A stretch of DNA of 64,000 nucleotides, from the NCBI GenBank assembly GCA_965243485.1, contig CBDEVP010000001.1:4216001-4280000 (forward strand), read 5' to 3'. The notes beneath the pieces were generated by a model that saw only the letters and a list, made by a program, of their open reading frames with translations, had not been told where the DNA came from and ran no database searches. Below, piece by piece: positions 1 to 9,759 of the stretch. The stretch is from UBA7330 sp965243485 (GTDB lineage: Bacteria; Bacteroidota; Bacteroidia; Cytophagales; Cyclobacteriaceae). The translations under genes were made by a program, and so were the position numbers. Positions within the stretch are counted from its first letter, which is position 1. The number at the start of each line of letters is the position of its first letter.

Positions 1-1149
1 ATCCATGAGACAAAAGATGGGGAAATACTGGCGTTAGGTAAGATCAGGATCAAGGTCCTTCATACACCCGGCCATACCATGGAGAGCGCAACCTACCTGT
101 TGTTTGATGAGGAAGGAAAAGAGCATGCCATTTTTAGTGGAGATACCTTATTTATCGGGGATGTGGGCCGTCCTGATCTGGCTCAGAAAGGAGACCTTAC
201 TCAGGATGACCTGGCCGGATTCCTGTATGATAGCCTAAGAGAAAAGATCATGTCTCTTCCGGACGATGTGATCGTATACCCGGCACATGGTGCCGGTTCT
301 GCCTGTGGTAAGAACATGAGTAAAGAAACCACCGACACCCTGGGTAACCAGAAGAAGACCAACTATGCCCTGAGGCCAAACATGACCAAAGAAGAGTTTA
401 TCAGGGAGGTGACCGAAGGGCTGTTGCCGCCACCTCAGTACTTTGCTCAGAATGTGGCCATGAATAAGTCAGCAGCGGTGGGCCTCGATGAGGTGATGGA
501 AAAAGGAAACGTGTCCCTGGATGTGGAGACCTTTGAGGCCATGGCCAACCATGAAGGCGCACTGGTTCTTGATACGAGATCACCCGAAGCATTCGCTGAG
601 GATCATATACCTAACTCAATATTTATTGGTATTGACGGCAGCTTTGCACCCTGGGTGGGGGCCCTGATCCCGGACCTTCAGCAACCGATCATTTTCCTTT
701 GTGAGCCCGGTCGTGAAGAGGAAGTGGTAACAAGATTGTCCAGAGTAGGCTATGACAATACTCTGGGGTACCTCAATGGAGGCATTAAAGCCTGGAAAGA
801 TGCAGGGAAGGAGACAGACCATGTGGATGGCGTTACAGCCGCGGAGCTGGCAAAAGCCTATAAAAATGGAGATGTGCATATCCTGGATGTGCGCAGACCT
901 TCTGAATATGAAGCGGAGCATATAGAAGGTGCCCAGAGTTTTCCTCTGGACTACATCAGTGAAAATATGGATCAGATCGCACAGGATACCAAATATCATA
1001 TTCATTGTGCTGGTGGTTACCGATCTATGATCGCATCCTCGATATTGAAATCCAGAGGATTCCATAATATCATTGATGTCACACAGGGAATGTTTGCCAT
1101 TTCGAAAACAGATCTTCCTAAAAGCGAATTTGTTTGTTCCTCAAATTAA
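1..1149 (+). CDS. MBL-fold hydrolase with two rhodanese domains (5' truncated)
   Basis: The reading frame is open from base 1, so the start and the HxHxDH metal motif lie outside the window. The visible part begins with the end of a metallo-beta-lactamase fold (HTPGHT, then GDTLFIGDVGRPDL, then VYPAHGAGSACG), which is the signature of persulfide dioxygenase-like (ETHE1/BaeB type) hydrolases. Two rhodanese domains follow. The first has the loop LCEPGREE and the second HCAGGYRS, so both keep the sulfur-carrying cysteine. The family handles glutathione or low-molecular-weight persulfides and sulfane sulfur in the cytoplasm. A terminator directly follows, so it is not part of the downstream nifJ-rnf operon. 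Family assignment is secure, the exact substrate is inferred. Confidence 0.88.
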   Translation: MHETKDGEILALGKIRIKVLHTPGHTMESATYLLFDEEGKEHAIFSGDTLFIGDVGRPDLAQKGDLTQDDLAGFLYDSLREKIMSLPDDVIVYPAHGAGSACGKNMSKETTDTLGNQKKTNYALRPNMTKEEFIREVTEGLLPPPQYFAQNVAMNKSAAVGLDEVMEKGNVSLDVETFEAMANHEGALVLDTRSPEAFAEDHIPNSIFIGIDGSFAPWVGALIPDLQQPIIFLCEPGREEEVVTRLSRVGYDNTLGYLNGGIKAWKDAGKETDHVDGVTAAELAKAYKNGDVHILDVRRPSEYEAEHIEGAQSFPLDYISENMDQIAQDTKYHIHCAGGYRSMIASSILKSRGFHNIIDVTQGMFAISKTDLPKSEFVCSSN

Positions 1150-1169
1150 GTGTTTAGATGGCTACAGTT

Positions 1170-1199
1170 AAAGGGGTCTCGAGAGGGACCCTTTTTTTT
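1170..1199 (+). terminator. Rho-independent terminator after the MBL-rhodanese gene
   Basis: An imperfect GC-rich stem (AAGGGGTCTC pairing with GAGGGACCCTT) is followed directly by a run of eight T. It lies 20 bases after the stop codon and separates this gene from the nifJ-rnf locus. Confidence 0.75.
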
Positions 1200-1399
1200 A
1201 AACTACCCCCATGGCTTGTGTCTTCACAAACCATTCCTTTCTGAAATCGAGATCCAATCATGAATCACTTACTATAGCAACCAAACCCACTCATCTGTTT
1301 GACACATATCATGTTTTCCATTGATGGTTCTCATACGGCACCACTTGGGGTGGCCCTAACTTGTCCACGATTAACAAACAAGGAAAAACCCTAAAAGCC

Positions 1400-1759
1400 A
1401 TGACCACTATCATGAAAGAACACCTGATCAAAGAGGCCAACCGTCTCCTCACGGAAGCAAGGAACGAGCTTTCCCGCCCGGAGGAAGATGTTGTGTCATA
1501 CACTGTGTGTGACAAATCATATACTTCCACAAGAAAATTCCTGACACATTATCTGGAAGATAACCAGATTGATCTGCCGGGAAATAACACCATGGAAGAA
1601 CTGGTCCGGGTCTGCAAGGAATTCAATCCGAAATTTAATGATCTCGATTTTGGGCCGATGCTCAATTTCAGAGACAAGGAGGATATCTGGGCGGATATCA
1701 CCATTGCACATTTATACCTCAACCTGGCAGAAAAGATCAGGGAGCTGGTAACAGAATAA
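1400..1759 (+). CDS. Small HEPN-like protein upstream of nifJ
   Basis: A 119-aa helical, soluble protein. The pattern (SYTVCDKSYTSTRKFLTHYL, then a loop with TMEELVRVCKEF and a final helix AHLYLNLAEKIREL) resembles the HEPN fold, but the RxxxxH ribonuclease motif is not obvious, so an RNase role is not supported. The frame can be read from a TTG at 1361, but ATG at 1400 is more natural, and ATG at 1412 is also possible. Only 18 bases separate it from nifJ, so it is probably the first gene of the operon. Its function is unknown. HEPN assignment is tentative and made from memory of the fold pattern. Confidence 0.6.
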   Translation: MTTIMKEHLIKEANRLLTEARNELSRPEEDVVSYTVCDKSYTSTRKFLTHYLEDNQIDLPGNNTMEELVRVCKEFNPKFNDLDFGPMLNFRDKEDIWADITIAHLYLNLAEKIRELVTE

Positions 1760-1777
1760 TTTAAAACTAACATAGGC

Positions 1778-4700
1778 ATGGGCAAGAATAAGACCGAATA
1801 CAAATATCCGGGAACACGAGCTGCGCTGGATGGTAATACAGCCGTGATCATGTGTGAGCGCGAATCCACTGACGCTGCCGGAGCATACCCGATCACTCCC
1901 TCTACACAGATGGGAGAGTACTGGGCTGAAGAAGCTGCAAAAGGCCACCTGAATATCTCCGGACGGCCGTTGATATTTATAGAACCGGAAGGTGAACATG
2001 CAGCTGCCGGTGTCACGGCAGGGTTATCCATGACGGGACTAAGGGCTGCTAACTTCTCCTCAGGCCAGGGCATCGCCTATATGCATGAATCACTCTATGC
2101 AGCTGTGGGCAAGAGACTTACCTATGTCCTCAACATAGGAGCCAGGGCCATGACCAAGTCAACTCTGAATGTTCATGCCGGTCATGACGACTACCATGCC
2201 ATTGATGATACCGGCTTTTTCCAGATGTTTGCCAAAAATGCCCAGCAGGTGGCTGATCTGAATATCATTGCCCATAAGATCGCAGAACTGGCATTAAATC
2301 CTGGTGTAATTGCTCAGGATGGATTCCTTACTACTCACCTGATCGAGTCCTTGATGATTCCCGAAAGGGAATTGATAGAGGAATATCTGGGCCATCCTCA
2401 TGACATCATCGATACTCCGACAGAGGCACAAAAGATTATTTATGGAAATAAGCGCAGAAGAATACCCGAGCTCTGGGATGTCGACAATCCGGTGATGACT
2501 GGCATTGTCCAGAACCAGGATGCTTATATGCAAAGTGTTGCTGCTCAAAGACCATTCTTTTTCGACCATATCAAAGAAATTTCCGAGCAGGCATTTAAAG
2601 ACTTTGCCATACTTACCGGTAGAAAGTATGAGCGGGTCATGACCTACAAGGTGGAAGATGCAGATTATCTCATTATTGGCCAGGGCAGTGTGATACCCAG
2701 TGCGGAGGTGGTCGCAGATTATCTGAGAAAAACCAGAAAACTGAAAGTTGGAGTAGTCAATCTCGTGATGTTCAGACCATTTCCTTCAGACCTCGTCACT
2801 AATATACTAAAAGGCAGAAAAGGGGTGGTAGTGCTTGAAAGGGTAGATCAGCCGCTGGCCGGTGATCAGCCCATGATGCGGGAGATCAGAACCTCACTTT
2901 CCAAGGCATTGGAAAACGGTTTGTCCAAAAAAGACCTGCCTTATCCTGAACTTGAGTCTTACAAGCCTGGGGATATGCCTCCATTGTTTTCGGGGTGTTT
3001 TGGCATGGGAAGCAGAGACCTTCAACCGGAGGGGCTGATTGGAGCAATTGAAAATATGCTGCCGGATGGACTTCACAAGAAACAATTCTATCTCTCTATT
3101 GATTTCATTCGAAAAAATGCTTTTACACCCAAGCAGGAGTTGTATCAGCAGACCATCAAAGACGCCTATCCTGAAATAGATAAGTTATCGGTGAGGGGAT
3201 CTGAAAATCCTAATCTGATGCCAGATGGAGCGATCACTGTAAGATTTCACTCTGTCGGCGGGTGGGGTGCCATCACTACCGGTAAAAACCTGGCCATGAC
3301 GCTTTTCGATTTGCTGGGATACCACATCAAGGCCAATCCAAAGTATGGATCTGAGAAAAAAGGACAGCCAACAACTTATTATCTGAGTGCTGCACCGGAA
3401 CCCATCCGTATCAACTGTGAATACTATTATGTGGATGTGGTGCTTTCTCCGGATCCAAATGTATTCAAGCATACCAATGCACTGGCTGGACTGAAGGAAG
3501 GAGGGGTATTTATCATCCAGAGCGATCAGGAAACCCCTGAGAAGGTCTGGGCAAATATCCCTAAGCATTATCAGAAGATGATTATCGATCGCAAGATCAA
3601 AATCTTCTACATCGATGGCTTCAAAATAGCAAGAGAAGAAGCTACCGACCCGGAATTGCAACTCAGAATGCAGGGTATCGCTTTCCAGGGTGCCTTCTTT
3701 GCGGCTTCACCTGTCATGAAGCAGACGGGATTGTCAGAGAAGGAGCTTTTGAAAGCCATTGAGGACCAGCTGGAGCATAAGTTCGGATCCAAAGGAAGAA
3801 GGGTAGTTGAGGACAATATGCGTGTGGTCAAAAGAGGTTTCGACGAGATCATAGAGATCACAGAAAAGCAGATCACCGAGGAGAAAAAGACCATTTCGTT
3901 GAATGGTGAGATTTCCCTGCCAGTTATGCTAAAGGATGCGCCTCAAAGCAAGGCCCCTCTGACAGATATACATCGGTTCTGGGAGCAAACAGGGAATTTC
4001 TATGCCCGTGGTATGGGCAATGACAACATTACGGATCCATTCATCGGGTTGAGTGCCATGCCGGCAGTTACCTCACTTTTCAGAGATATGACAGGTATCC
4101 GTTTCGAACATCCGGAATTCATCCCTGAAAACTGTACAGCCTGCGGCAGCTGCTACACCGTATGTCCGGACACGGCCATTCCCGGGCTTGTGAGTGATTT
4201 TGGAGATGTAATGGATACTGTGGTGAAACGTGTCAAAAAGAGCCATGAAAAGGTGGAAGTGCTTCCTAAAGCGGTACGGGTGCTTGAAAATAAATTACGG
4301 GGATTGATCAATGCCAACACCAAAGGCAGTGGAGCAGCCATGGGACAATTCCTGGATGAAGCCATTGAACAGACGATCCAGAGCAGTGCCAATGGGAGCA
4401 AGGATAAATATGAGGAAGAATTCAGATGGTTCAAAGAGGAAATTGGTGACTTCAAATTTGCGGTGACCAAACCTTATTATGGCAATCACGAAAAGAAATC
4501 ATCCAATTCGGGTGGCTTATTCAGCATCACCGTCAATCCTTATACCTGCAAAGGTTGTAACGAATGCGTGGCTGTTTGTGATGACGACGCGTTGAGGACA
4601 GTCACCCAGACTGATAAATCCATTGAACAGCTTCGCAAGAACTGGGATTTCTGGACCGATTTGCCAAACACACCATCAAAATTTAGCAGGATCGATGATC

Positions 4701-6727
4701 TGGAAGAAAAGATCGGTGCCCTCGACACCATGTTACTGAATAAAGATGCGTACCAGAGCTTTGCCAGTGGGGATGGCGCATGCCTTGGATGTTCTGAAAA
4801 GACGGTTGTACACCTTTTTGTAGCTACTGTGGAATCACTGATGCAACCCAGGATTAAAAAACATGTGAAGTACCTGGAAGAGTTGATCTCCAAACTGGAA
4901 GAGCATGTGCAAAAGCAGCTGATGAAGACCATCGATGTCACTGATACTGATTCCATCGATCAGGTCGTGGAAGAAATGTCAGATAAGGATCTGACCATGT
5001 CTGCCATCACCAGTAAGTTGGAAGCCATCAAAGGCAAACATCCTATCGATCAAAAATGGTTGAAAGAGGTCACCCATCTGCTATCCAGGTTGAAAGAACT
5101 CAAATGGAAATATACGGATGGTATCACGGGCAGAGGTCGCTCCACTATGGGGCTAACCAATGCCACAGGTTGTACGTCTGTTTGGGGAAGCACCTATCCG
5201 TTCAATCCTTATCCGTTCCCATGGGCCAACCATCTTTTCCAGGATTCTCCATCCCTCGCGATGGGAATTTTCGAAGGGCATATGTCCAAAATGGCTGAAG
5301 GTTTTAAAGCTGTCAGAAGGGCTGAGCTGGAACTGTCTGGCAAATACAGTGAGGAAGAACACAAGGAATTCTTTACCTATTTCAACTGGCATCAGTTCAC
5401 CGATGACGAGTGGAAGCTTTGTCCTCCGGTAGTAGCCCTGGGCGGAGATGGTGCGATGTACGACATCGGATTCCAGAACCTTTCAAGGTTAATGGCTTCC
5501 GGGAAACCGATCAAAGTGGTTGTAGTAGACACACAGGTGTATTCAAACACCGGTGGACAGGCCTGTACCTCAGGATTTATTGGGCAGATCTCGGATATGG
5601 CCCAGTATGGTAAAGCCATCCAGGGTAAGGATGAGCCCAGAAAAGAGATCGGATTGATTGCCATGGCACACAGAAACACCTATGTGATGCAGGGAACGAT
5701 TTCAAATCCTACGCACATGATCGAAGGATTTATTGACGGGTTAATGACTAAAAGACCTGCCCTGTTTAACCTTTATACATCCTGCCAGCCAGAGCATGGT
5801 ATCGGTGATGATATGGGTCATGAGCAGGCAAAACTGGCAGTTGAATCGAGAGCCTATCCGGTATTTAAGTATGATCCGGATGTGAGTAAAAAAGCAGCCG
5901 GGTGCTTCGACCTGGGAGGTAACCCAGCCATGGATCAGGACTGGCCAACCTACCAGCTGAAATACATCCAGAACGGACAGGAGAAATCCATGGAATTGCA
6001 GATGACCTTTGCCGACTTTGCGCTCACAGAGGCAAGATTCAGAAAACACTTCAGAAAAGCACCTCGCGACACCTGGAATGAAAACATGGTCTTGCTGGCA
6101 GATTTCCTGAACATGGATGCCGATGACCGGGAAGGTAAATTTCCATATATCTGGGCAGTGGACAGAAAACAGCAGCTTAGCAGAGTAATGGTCGCCCAAA
6201 AAATTGTGGAATCCTGTGAAGAAAGACGTGATTTCTGGATCATGTTGAAAGACCTGGCTGGAGTAACCAAAGAAAAAGTGGTTGATGAGGATGCCGAAAG
6301 CAGGATCAGGAAGGAAATCGTGAGCAGGATGGCTCAGAACCTGATGAAACTGGCCGGCGGGGCAGGGGAGATCGCAATTCCGGATGCACCTGCAGTAGCC
6401 ATTAAGTCAGGGAATTCACCTGAAACAGCATCAGCCGTAGAAACCACTGAAGCCAAAGCTCCGGCGGCAAATGGTGAATACATGGCTCCCTGGATCGATA
6501 CGGAAGACTGTTCATCCTGCGATGAATGTATCAACATCAACTCTCAGATATTCGCCTACAATGACGATAAGAAAGCCTATATCAAGAATCCTACTGGTGG
6601 ACCTTATGCTGACATTGTTCGTGCAGCGGAGAAGTGCACCACACAGGTGATCCATCCCGGTCTGCCTGCGGACAGAAATGCGAAGGACATTGATAAATGG
6701 ATCAAGAGGGGAGAAAAATTCAATTGA
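1778..6727 (+). CDS. nifJ: Oversized pyruvate:ferredoxin (flavodoxin) oxidoreductase
   Basis: Oxidatively decarboxylates pyruvate to acetyl-CoA and reduces ferredoxin, using thiamine diphosphate and [4Fe-4S] clusters. Visible in order: domain I with YPITPSTQMGEYW near residue 36, domain III with GAITTGKNLA and KYGSEKKGQPTTYYLS, two clusters starting at Cys786 (CTACGSCYTVCP) and Cys924 (CKGCNECVAVC), the TPP-proximal cluster CLGC at 1002-1005 with NATGC near 1128, and TPP/Mg motifs GDGAMYDIG near 1224 and DTQVYSNTGGQ. At 1649 aa it is about 450 residues longer than ordinary NifJ (about 1170-1230 aa). The extra length is an insert of roughly 80 aa between the two ferredoxin clusters, a coiled-coil insert of about 100 aa before NATGC, and a C-terminal extension with CSSCDEC at 1578-1584. 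All catalytic residues appear intact. Confidence 0.95.
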   Translation: MGKNKTEYKYPGTRAALDGNTAVIMCERESTDAAGAYPITPSTQMGEYWAEEAAKGHLNISGRPLIFIEPEGEHAAAGVTAGLSMTGLRAANFSSGQGIAYMHESLYAAVGKRLTYVLNIGARAMTKSTLNVHAGHDDYHAIDDTGFFQMFAKNAQQVADLNIIAHKIAELALNPGVIAQDGFLTTHLIESLMIPERELIEEYLGHPHDIIDTPTEAQKIIYGNKRRRIPELWDVDNPVMTGIVQNQDAYMQSVAAQRPFFFDHIKEISEQAFKDFAILTGRKYERVMTYKVEDADYLIIGQGSVIPSAEVVADYLRKTRKLKVGVVNLVMFRPFPSDLVTNILKGRKGVVVLERVDQPLAGDQPMMREIRTSLSKALENGLSKKDLPYPELESYKPGDMPPLFSGCFGMGSRDLQPEGLIGAIENMLPDGLHKKQFYLSIDFIRKNAFTPKQELYQQTIKDAYPEIDKLSVRGSENPNLMPDGAITVRFHSVGGWGAITTGKNLAMTLFDLLGYHIKANPKYGSEKKGQPTTYYLSAAPEPIRINCEYYYVDVVLSPDPNVFKHTNALAGLKEGGVFIIQSDQETPEKVWANIPKHYQKMIIDRKIKIFYIDGFKIAREEATDPELQLRMQGIAFQGAFFAASPVMKQTGLSEKELLKAIEDQLEHKFGSKGRRVVEDNMRVVKRGFDEIIEITEKQITEEKKTISLNGEISLPVMLKDAPQSKAPLTDIHRFWEQTGNFYARGMGNDNITDPFIGLSAMPAVTSLFRDMTGIRFEHPEFIPENCTACGSCYTVCPDTAIPGLVSDFGDVMDTVVKRVKKSHEKVEVLPKAVRVLENKLRGLINANTKGSGAAMGQFLDEAIEQTIQSSANGSKDKYEEEFRWFKEEIGDFKFAVTKPYYGNHEKKSSNSGGLFSITVNPYTCKGCNECVAVCDDDALRTVTQTDKSIEQLRKNWDFWTDLPNTPSKFSRIDDLEEKIGALDTMLLNKDAYQSFASGDGACLGCSEKTVVHLFVATVESLMQPRIKKHVKYLEELISKLEEHVQKQLMKTIDVTDTDSIDQVVEEMSDKDLTMSAITSKLEAIKGKHPIDQKWLKEVTHLLSRLKELKWKYTDGITGRGRSTMGLTNATGCTSVWGSTYPFNPYPFPWANHLFQDSPSLAMGIFEGHMSKMAEGFKAVRRAELELSGKYSEEEHKEFFTYFNWHQFTDDEWKLCPPVVALGGDGAMYDIGFQNLSRLMASGKPIKVVVVDTQVYSNTGGQACTSGFIGQISDMAQYGKAIQGKDEPRKEIGLIAMAHRNTYVMQGTISNPTHMIEGFIDGLMTKRPALFNLYTSCQPEHGIGDDMGHEQAKLAVESRAYPVFKYDPDVSKKAAGCFDLGGNPAMDQDWPTYQLKYIQNGQEKSMELQMTFADFALTEARFRKHFRKAPRDTWNENMVLLADFLNMDADDREGKFPYIWAVDRKQQLSRVMVAQKIVESCEERRDFWIMLKDLAGVTKEKVVDEDAESRIRKEIVSRMAQNLMKLAGGAGEIAIPDAPAVAIKSGNSPETASAVETTEAKAPAANGEYMAPWIDTEDCSSCDECININSQIFAYNDDKKAYIKNPTGGPYADIVRAAEKCTTQVIHPGLPADRNAKDIDKWIKRGEKFN

Positions 6728-6734
6728 CAGGGTG

Positions 6735-8072
6735 ATGTTTGGTCAAAGAAAGGATACGTTTAAGCATGGGATCCATCCGCCTGAAAATAAGGAGGAGACC
6801 AACAAACTTCCCATCCGCCAGTTTCCGTTTGCACCCGTGATCATCCTGCCTGTAGCGCAGCATCTTGGTGCGCCATCGGAGGTAATTGTGAGAGAAGGAC
6901 AGGAGGTAACCCGCGGTCAGTTGGTGGCGAAGCCGGGAGGCTATGTATCTGTGGCGCTTCATGCGCCGGTGTCGGGGCTAGTCAGAAAAATTACCAGTGT
7001 ACCCTCCATATCCGGAAAGATGGTGCAGGGAATCTACATTGAAGCTTTTCCATCCTCCGGCCAGTCTGTGATGGACGGAACAGCTGTAGGGCTCGATTCA
7101 TCTCCTGAGGAAATACTTAAAGCGATTCAGGATGCAGGGATCGTAGGACTTGGGGGAGCTGCATTCCCTACGCATGTAAAACTCAAAGTACCGGAAGGAA
7201 AGGAATGCGAGTACCTGATGGTCAATGGTATTGAATGTGAACCTTATCTCACCACGGATCACAGGGTCATGCTGGAGCAAACCGAGGATATCTTCATGGG
7301 CATCAGGTATCTGTTGAAAGTTACCGATGCTAAAAAGGTGATCATTGGGATTGAGGGGAATAAGCTTGATGCAGCTGCAAGGCTTGATGAACTAAAACCT
7401 AAAGATCTGCCCATTGAGGTGAAAGTGGTCCCGGTAAAATATCCTCAGGGTTCCGAAAAGATGCTGATTACTTCAATCCTTGGTAGAGAGGTACCTTCCG
7501 GTGGTCTACCCATTGATGTAGGCGTTGTAACTGTCAACGTGGCTACCACAGCCGAGATCGGTCGTTTGTTACCTCATGGTCGCGGCATTCAGGAACGGGT
7601 GATCACCATCACAGGAAATGGAGTGAAGAAAAAAGGGAATTACCTGATACCCATCGGTACACCACTAAGATTTGTGCTGGATTATGTGGGAGTAGATCCT
7701 GAAGCCAGTGAGGTTTACCTGGGCGGGCCAATGATGGGTGTGGCCGTGTCCAACCTTGATATTTCAATTACCAAGGGTACTTCCGGTATTGTCGTGTTCA
7801 AAAGGGAACAGGTCAGGGACAGGAAAATCTACCCCTGTATCAAATGTGGCGCCTGTGTCGATGCCTGTCCGTTGTCACTTAATCCCTCGAAACTGGGTAT
7901 CCTGGCAAAATTTGAGGCTTATGACGAGATGGCTGCCAGCTATCATTTGCTGGACTGTTTTGAATGTGGGTCATGCACCTATGTGTGCCCGTCACATATT
8001 CCCCTGGTACAGTATTTCAGACTGTCAAAACAGATTGTAAGAAAAAGAGCTCAGACCAAACAATCGGCATGA
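6735..8072 (+). CDS. rnfC: Rnf electron transport complex subunit C
   Basis: Peripheral NADH/FMN and Fe-S subunit of the ion-pumping ferredoxin:NAD+ oxidoreductase. The N-terminus has the typical HPPENKE and FPFAPVIILPVAQHLGAP segment with a biotinyl/lipoyl-like hammerhead. A Rossmann/SLBB core follows (GLGGAAFPTHVKL, NGIECEPYLTTDHR). Two [4Fe-4S] motifs, CIKCGACVDACP and CFECGSCTYVCP, close the protein. The frame runs upstream into nifJ, but ATG at 6735, seven bases after the nifJ stop, gives a normal 445-aa RnfC. First of five rnf genes joined by overlapping stops and starts, so translation is probably coupled. Confidence 0.95.
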   Translation: MFGQRKDTFKHGIHPPENKEETNKLPIRQFPFAPVIILPVAQHLGAPSEVIVREGQEVTRGQLVAKPGGYVSVALHAPVSGLVRKITSVPSISGKMVQGIYIEAFPSSGQSVMDGTAVGLDSSPEEILKAIQDAGIVGLGGAAFPTHVKLKVPEGKECEYLMVNGIECEPYLTTDHRVMLEQTEDIFMGIRYLLKVTDAKKVIIGIEGNKLDAAARLDELKPKDLPIEVKVVPVKYPQGSEKMLITSILGREVPSGGLPIDVGVVTVNVATTAEIGRLLPHGRGIQERVITITGNGVKKKGNYLIPIGTPLRFVLDYVGVDPEASEVYLGGPMMGVAVSNLDISITKGTSGIVVFKREQVRDRKIYPCIKCGACVDACPLSLNPSKLGILAKFEAYDEMAASYHLLDCFECGSCTYVCPSHIPLVQYFRLSKQIVRKRAQTKQSA

Positions 8073-9088
8073 CACACAAGACCCTCGATATCAGCTCGTC
8101 TCCCCATGTGGTGAAAGACATCAGCACGGCAACCATCATGAAGAACGTGGTGTATGCTTTACTGCCTGTTGTAGGTTTTTCGATCTACAATTTCGGTTTC
8201 AACGCGCTGCTGGTCATTTCCACTGCTGTGATCTCCTGTGTGCTGACGGAACATTATCTGAATAAATGGTCAGGTAAAGAAACTCCGGTCGGTGACTGGT
8301 CTGCGGTTATCACCGGAATATTACTTGGTTTGATCCTTCCACCAATATTTCCTCTGTGGATGACGTTTATCGGCGGTATTGTAGGTATCGGATTAGGTAA
8401 GTTTCTTTTTGGAGGACTGGGGTATAATGTGTTTAATCCTGCCCTGGTAGGAAGGGCTGTATTACAGGCAGCATTTCCTGTGGCTATTACTACCTGGTAC
8501 TCACCCTTATTGGCTGACAGATTTTCTCACATCAGCTCATCAGTTGTCGCCATCCCATTTCTGACTCCTGTGGTAGATTCTGTGAGTGGAGCCACACCCT
8601 TGTCCGCCTTTAAGTTTGATGGGGTGACTGCAGAGACATCCGGATTGCTTATGGGAACGATCAGCGGATCTGCTGGGGAGACCAGCTCCATTTTTATCAT
8701 CCTCGGTGGTCTATACCTCATCTGGAAAGGCATGATGAACTGGCGGATCCCTGCCGCTATCTTATTGACTGTATTTACTTTAAGTCAAATATTATATCTC
8801 ATTGATAATCAATTATATCCATCACCAGTATTCATGTTGTTTTCCGGTGGATTGATGCTGGGTGCAGTGTTTATGGCTACAGACATGGTGGCATCTCCGA
8901 TTACGCCAATGGGTGTGGTGGTTTATGGCATATTGATTGGGGTCCTGGTGGTGGTGATCAGGATATGGAGCGGATTACCGGAGGGAGTGATGTATGCCAT
9001 ATTGCTTGCCAATGCCATCTCCCCCCATATTGACAGGCTCATTCAGCCACGAGTCTATGGTACCACCAACAAATCAATCCTGCCATGA
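8069..9088 (+). CDS. rnfD: Rnf electron transport complex subunit D
   Basis: Integral membrane subunit with covalently bound FMN. Multiple hydrophobic helices are visible, as is the flavin attachment motif SGATPLSA, whose threonine carries FMN in characterised RnfD/NqrB proteins. Start chosen at the ATG that overlaps the rnfC stop (ATGA), giving 339 aa. The longer open frame upstream lies within rnfC and is discarded. Works with RnfG, RnfE, RnfA, RnfB and RnfC in the inner membrane. Confidence 0.95.
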   Translation: MTHKTLDISSSPHVVKDISTATIMKNVVYALLPVVGFSIYNFGFNALLVISTAVISCVLTEHYLNKWSGKETPVGDWSAVITGILLGLILPPIFPLWMTFIGGIVGIGLGKFLFGGLGYNVFNPALVGRAVLQAAFPVAITTWYSPLLADRFSHISSSVVAIPFLTPVVDSVSGATPLSAFKFDGVTAETSGLLMGTISGSAGETSSIFIILGGLYLIWKGMMNWRIPAAILLTVFTLSQILYLIDNQLYPSPVFMLFSGGLMLGAVFMATDMVASPITPMGVVVYGILIGVLVVVIRIWSGLPEGVMYAILLANAISPHIDRLIQPRVYGTTNKSILP

Positions 9089-9759
9089 AAACACAGGTCT
9101 CATCAAAGCCAACTTCTGACAGTTCACGCATGCTCATAGCCATGGTGGGTATAGGCCTTTTTTGTGGATTGATGATCGTGCTGACTTATGAAGGCACAAA
9201 GCCACGGATAGATCGACTGAAGGCTGAAGCACTGGAGCGGGCCATATTCCGGGTGGTCCCGGGCACCACTACCACCCGGGTATTCAATCTTTCTGAGGGC
9301 GAATTGGTACCTCTGAATGACGGCCAGCAGGGCGATGAAATTGTCTATGCAGGATATAATGACCAGGATCAGCTGGTGGGGGTGGCCATAGAAGCAGCGG
9401 GACAGGGATATGCCGATGTCATCAGGGTCCTCTATGGATACGACCCCGGACAGGAGGCCATCGTCGGCTTTTATGTACTGGAGACCAAGGAAACACCCGG
9501 GCTGGGAGACAAGATCGAAAAGGATCCCGACTTCCTGGCTAACTTCAATAAGCTTGATGTAAGACTGGACAAGCAAAATGAACTTGCCAATGCCATCGTC
9601 ACCGTGAAATACGGGGAGAAAAGCAATCCATGGGAGATCGACGGGATCACCGGGGCGACAATTTCCTCCCGGGCGATAGGGGATATACTGGCAAAAAGTG
9701 CGGCTACATGGATACCTGTACTTTCTAAAAATATTGATCAACTGAAAGGAGAAAGATGA
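9085..9759 (+). CDS. rnfG: Rnf electron transport complex subunit G
   Basis: A 224-aa protein with one N-terminal membrane helix and a periplasmic FMN domain. The motif DGITGATISSRA contains the threonine that takes the covalent FMN in RnfG/NqrC. ETKETPGLGDKI is another conserved family segment. The start overlaps the rnfD stop (ATGA). It passes electrons to or from RnfD across the membrane. Confidence 0.94.
   Translation: MKTQVSSKPTSDSSRMLIAMVGIGLFCGLMIVLTYEGTKPRIDRLKAEALERAIFRVVPGTTTTRVFNLSEGELVPLNDGQQGDEIVYAGYNDQDQLVGVAIEAAGQGYADVIRVLYGYDPGQEAIVGFYVLETKETPGLGDKIEKDPDFLANFNKLDVRLDKQNELANAIVTVKYGEKSNPWEIDGITGATISSRAIGDILAKSAATWIPVLSKNIDQLKGER

Noticed and set aside
616..1065. 149-aa open frame antisense to the MBL-rhodanese gene
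   Set aside because: It lies fully opposite a gene with clear domain motifs and has no recognisable content of its own.
9124..9741. 205-aa open frame antisense to rnfG
   Set aside because: Opposite a covalent-FMN protein with conserved motifs. Its residues show no family pattern.
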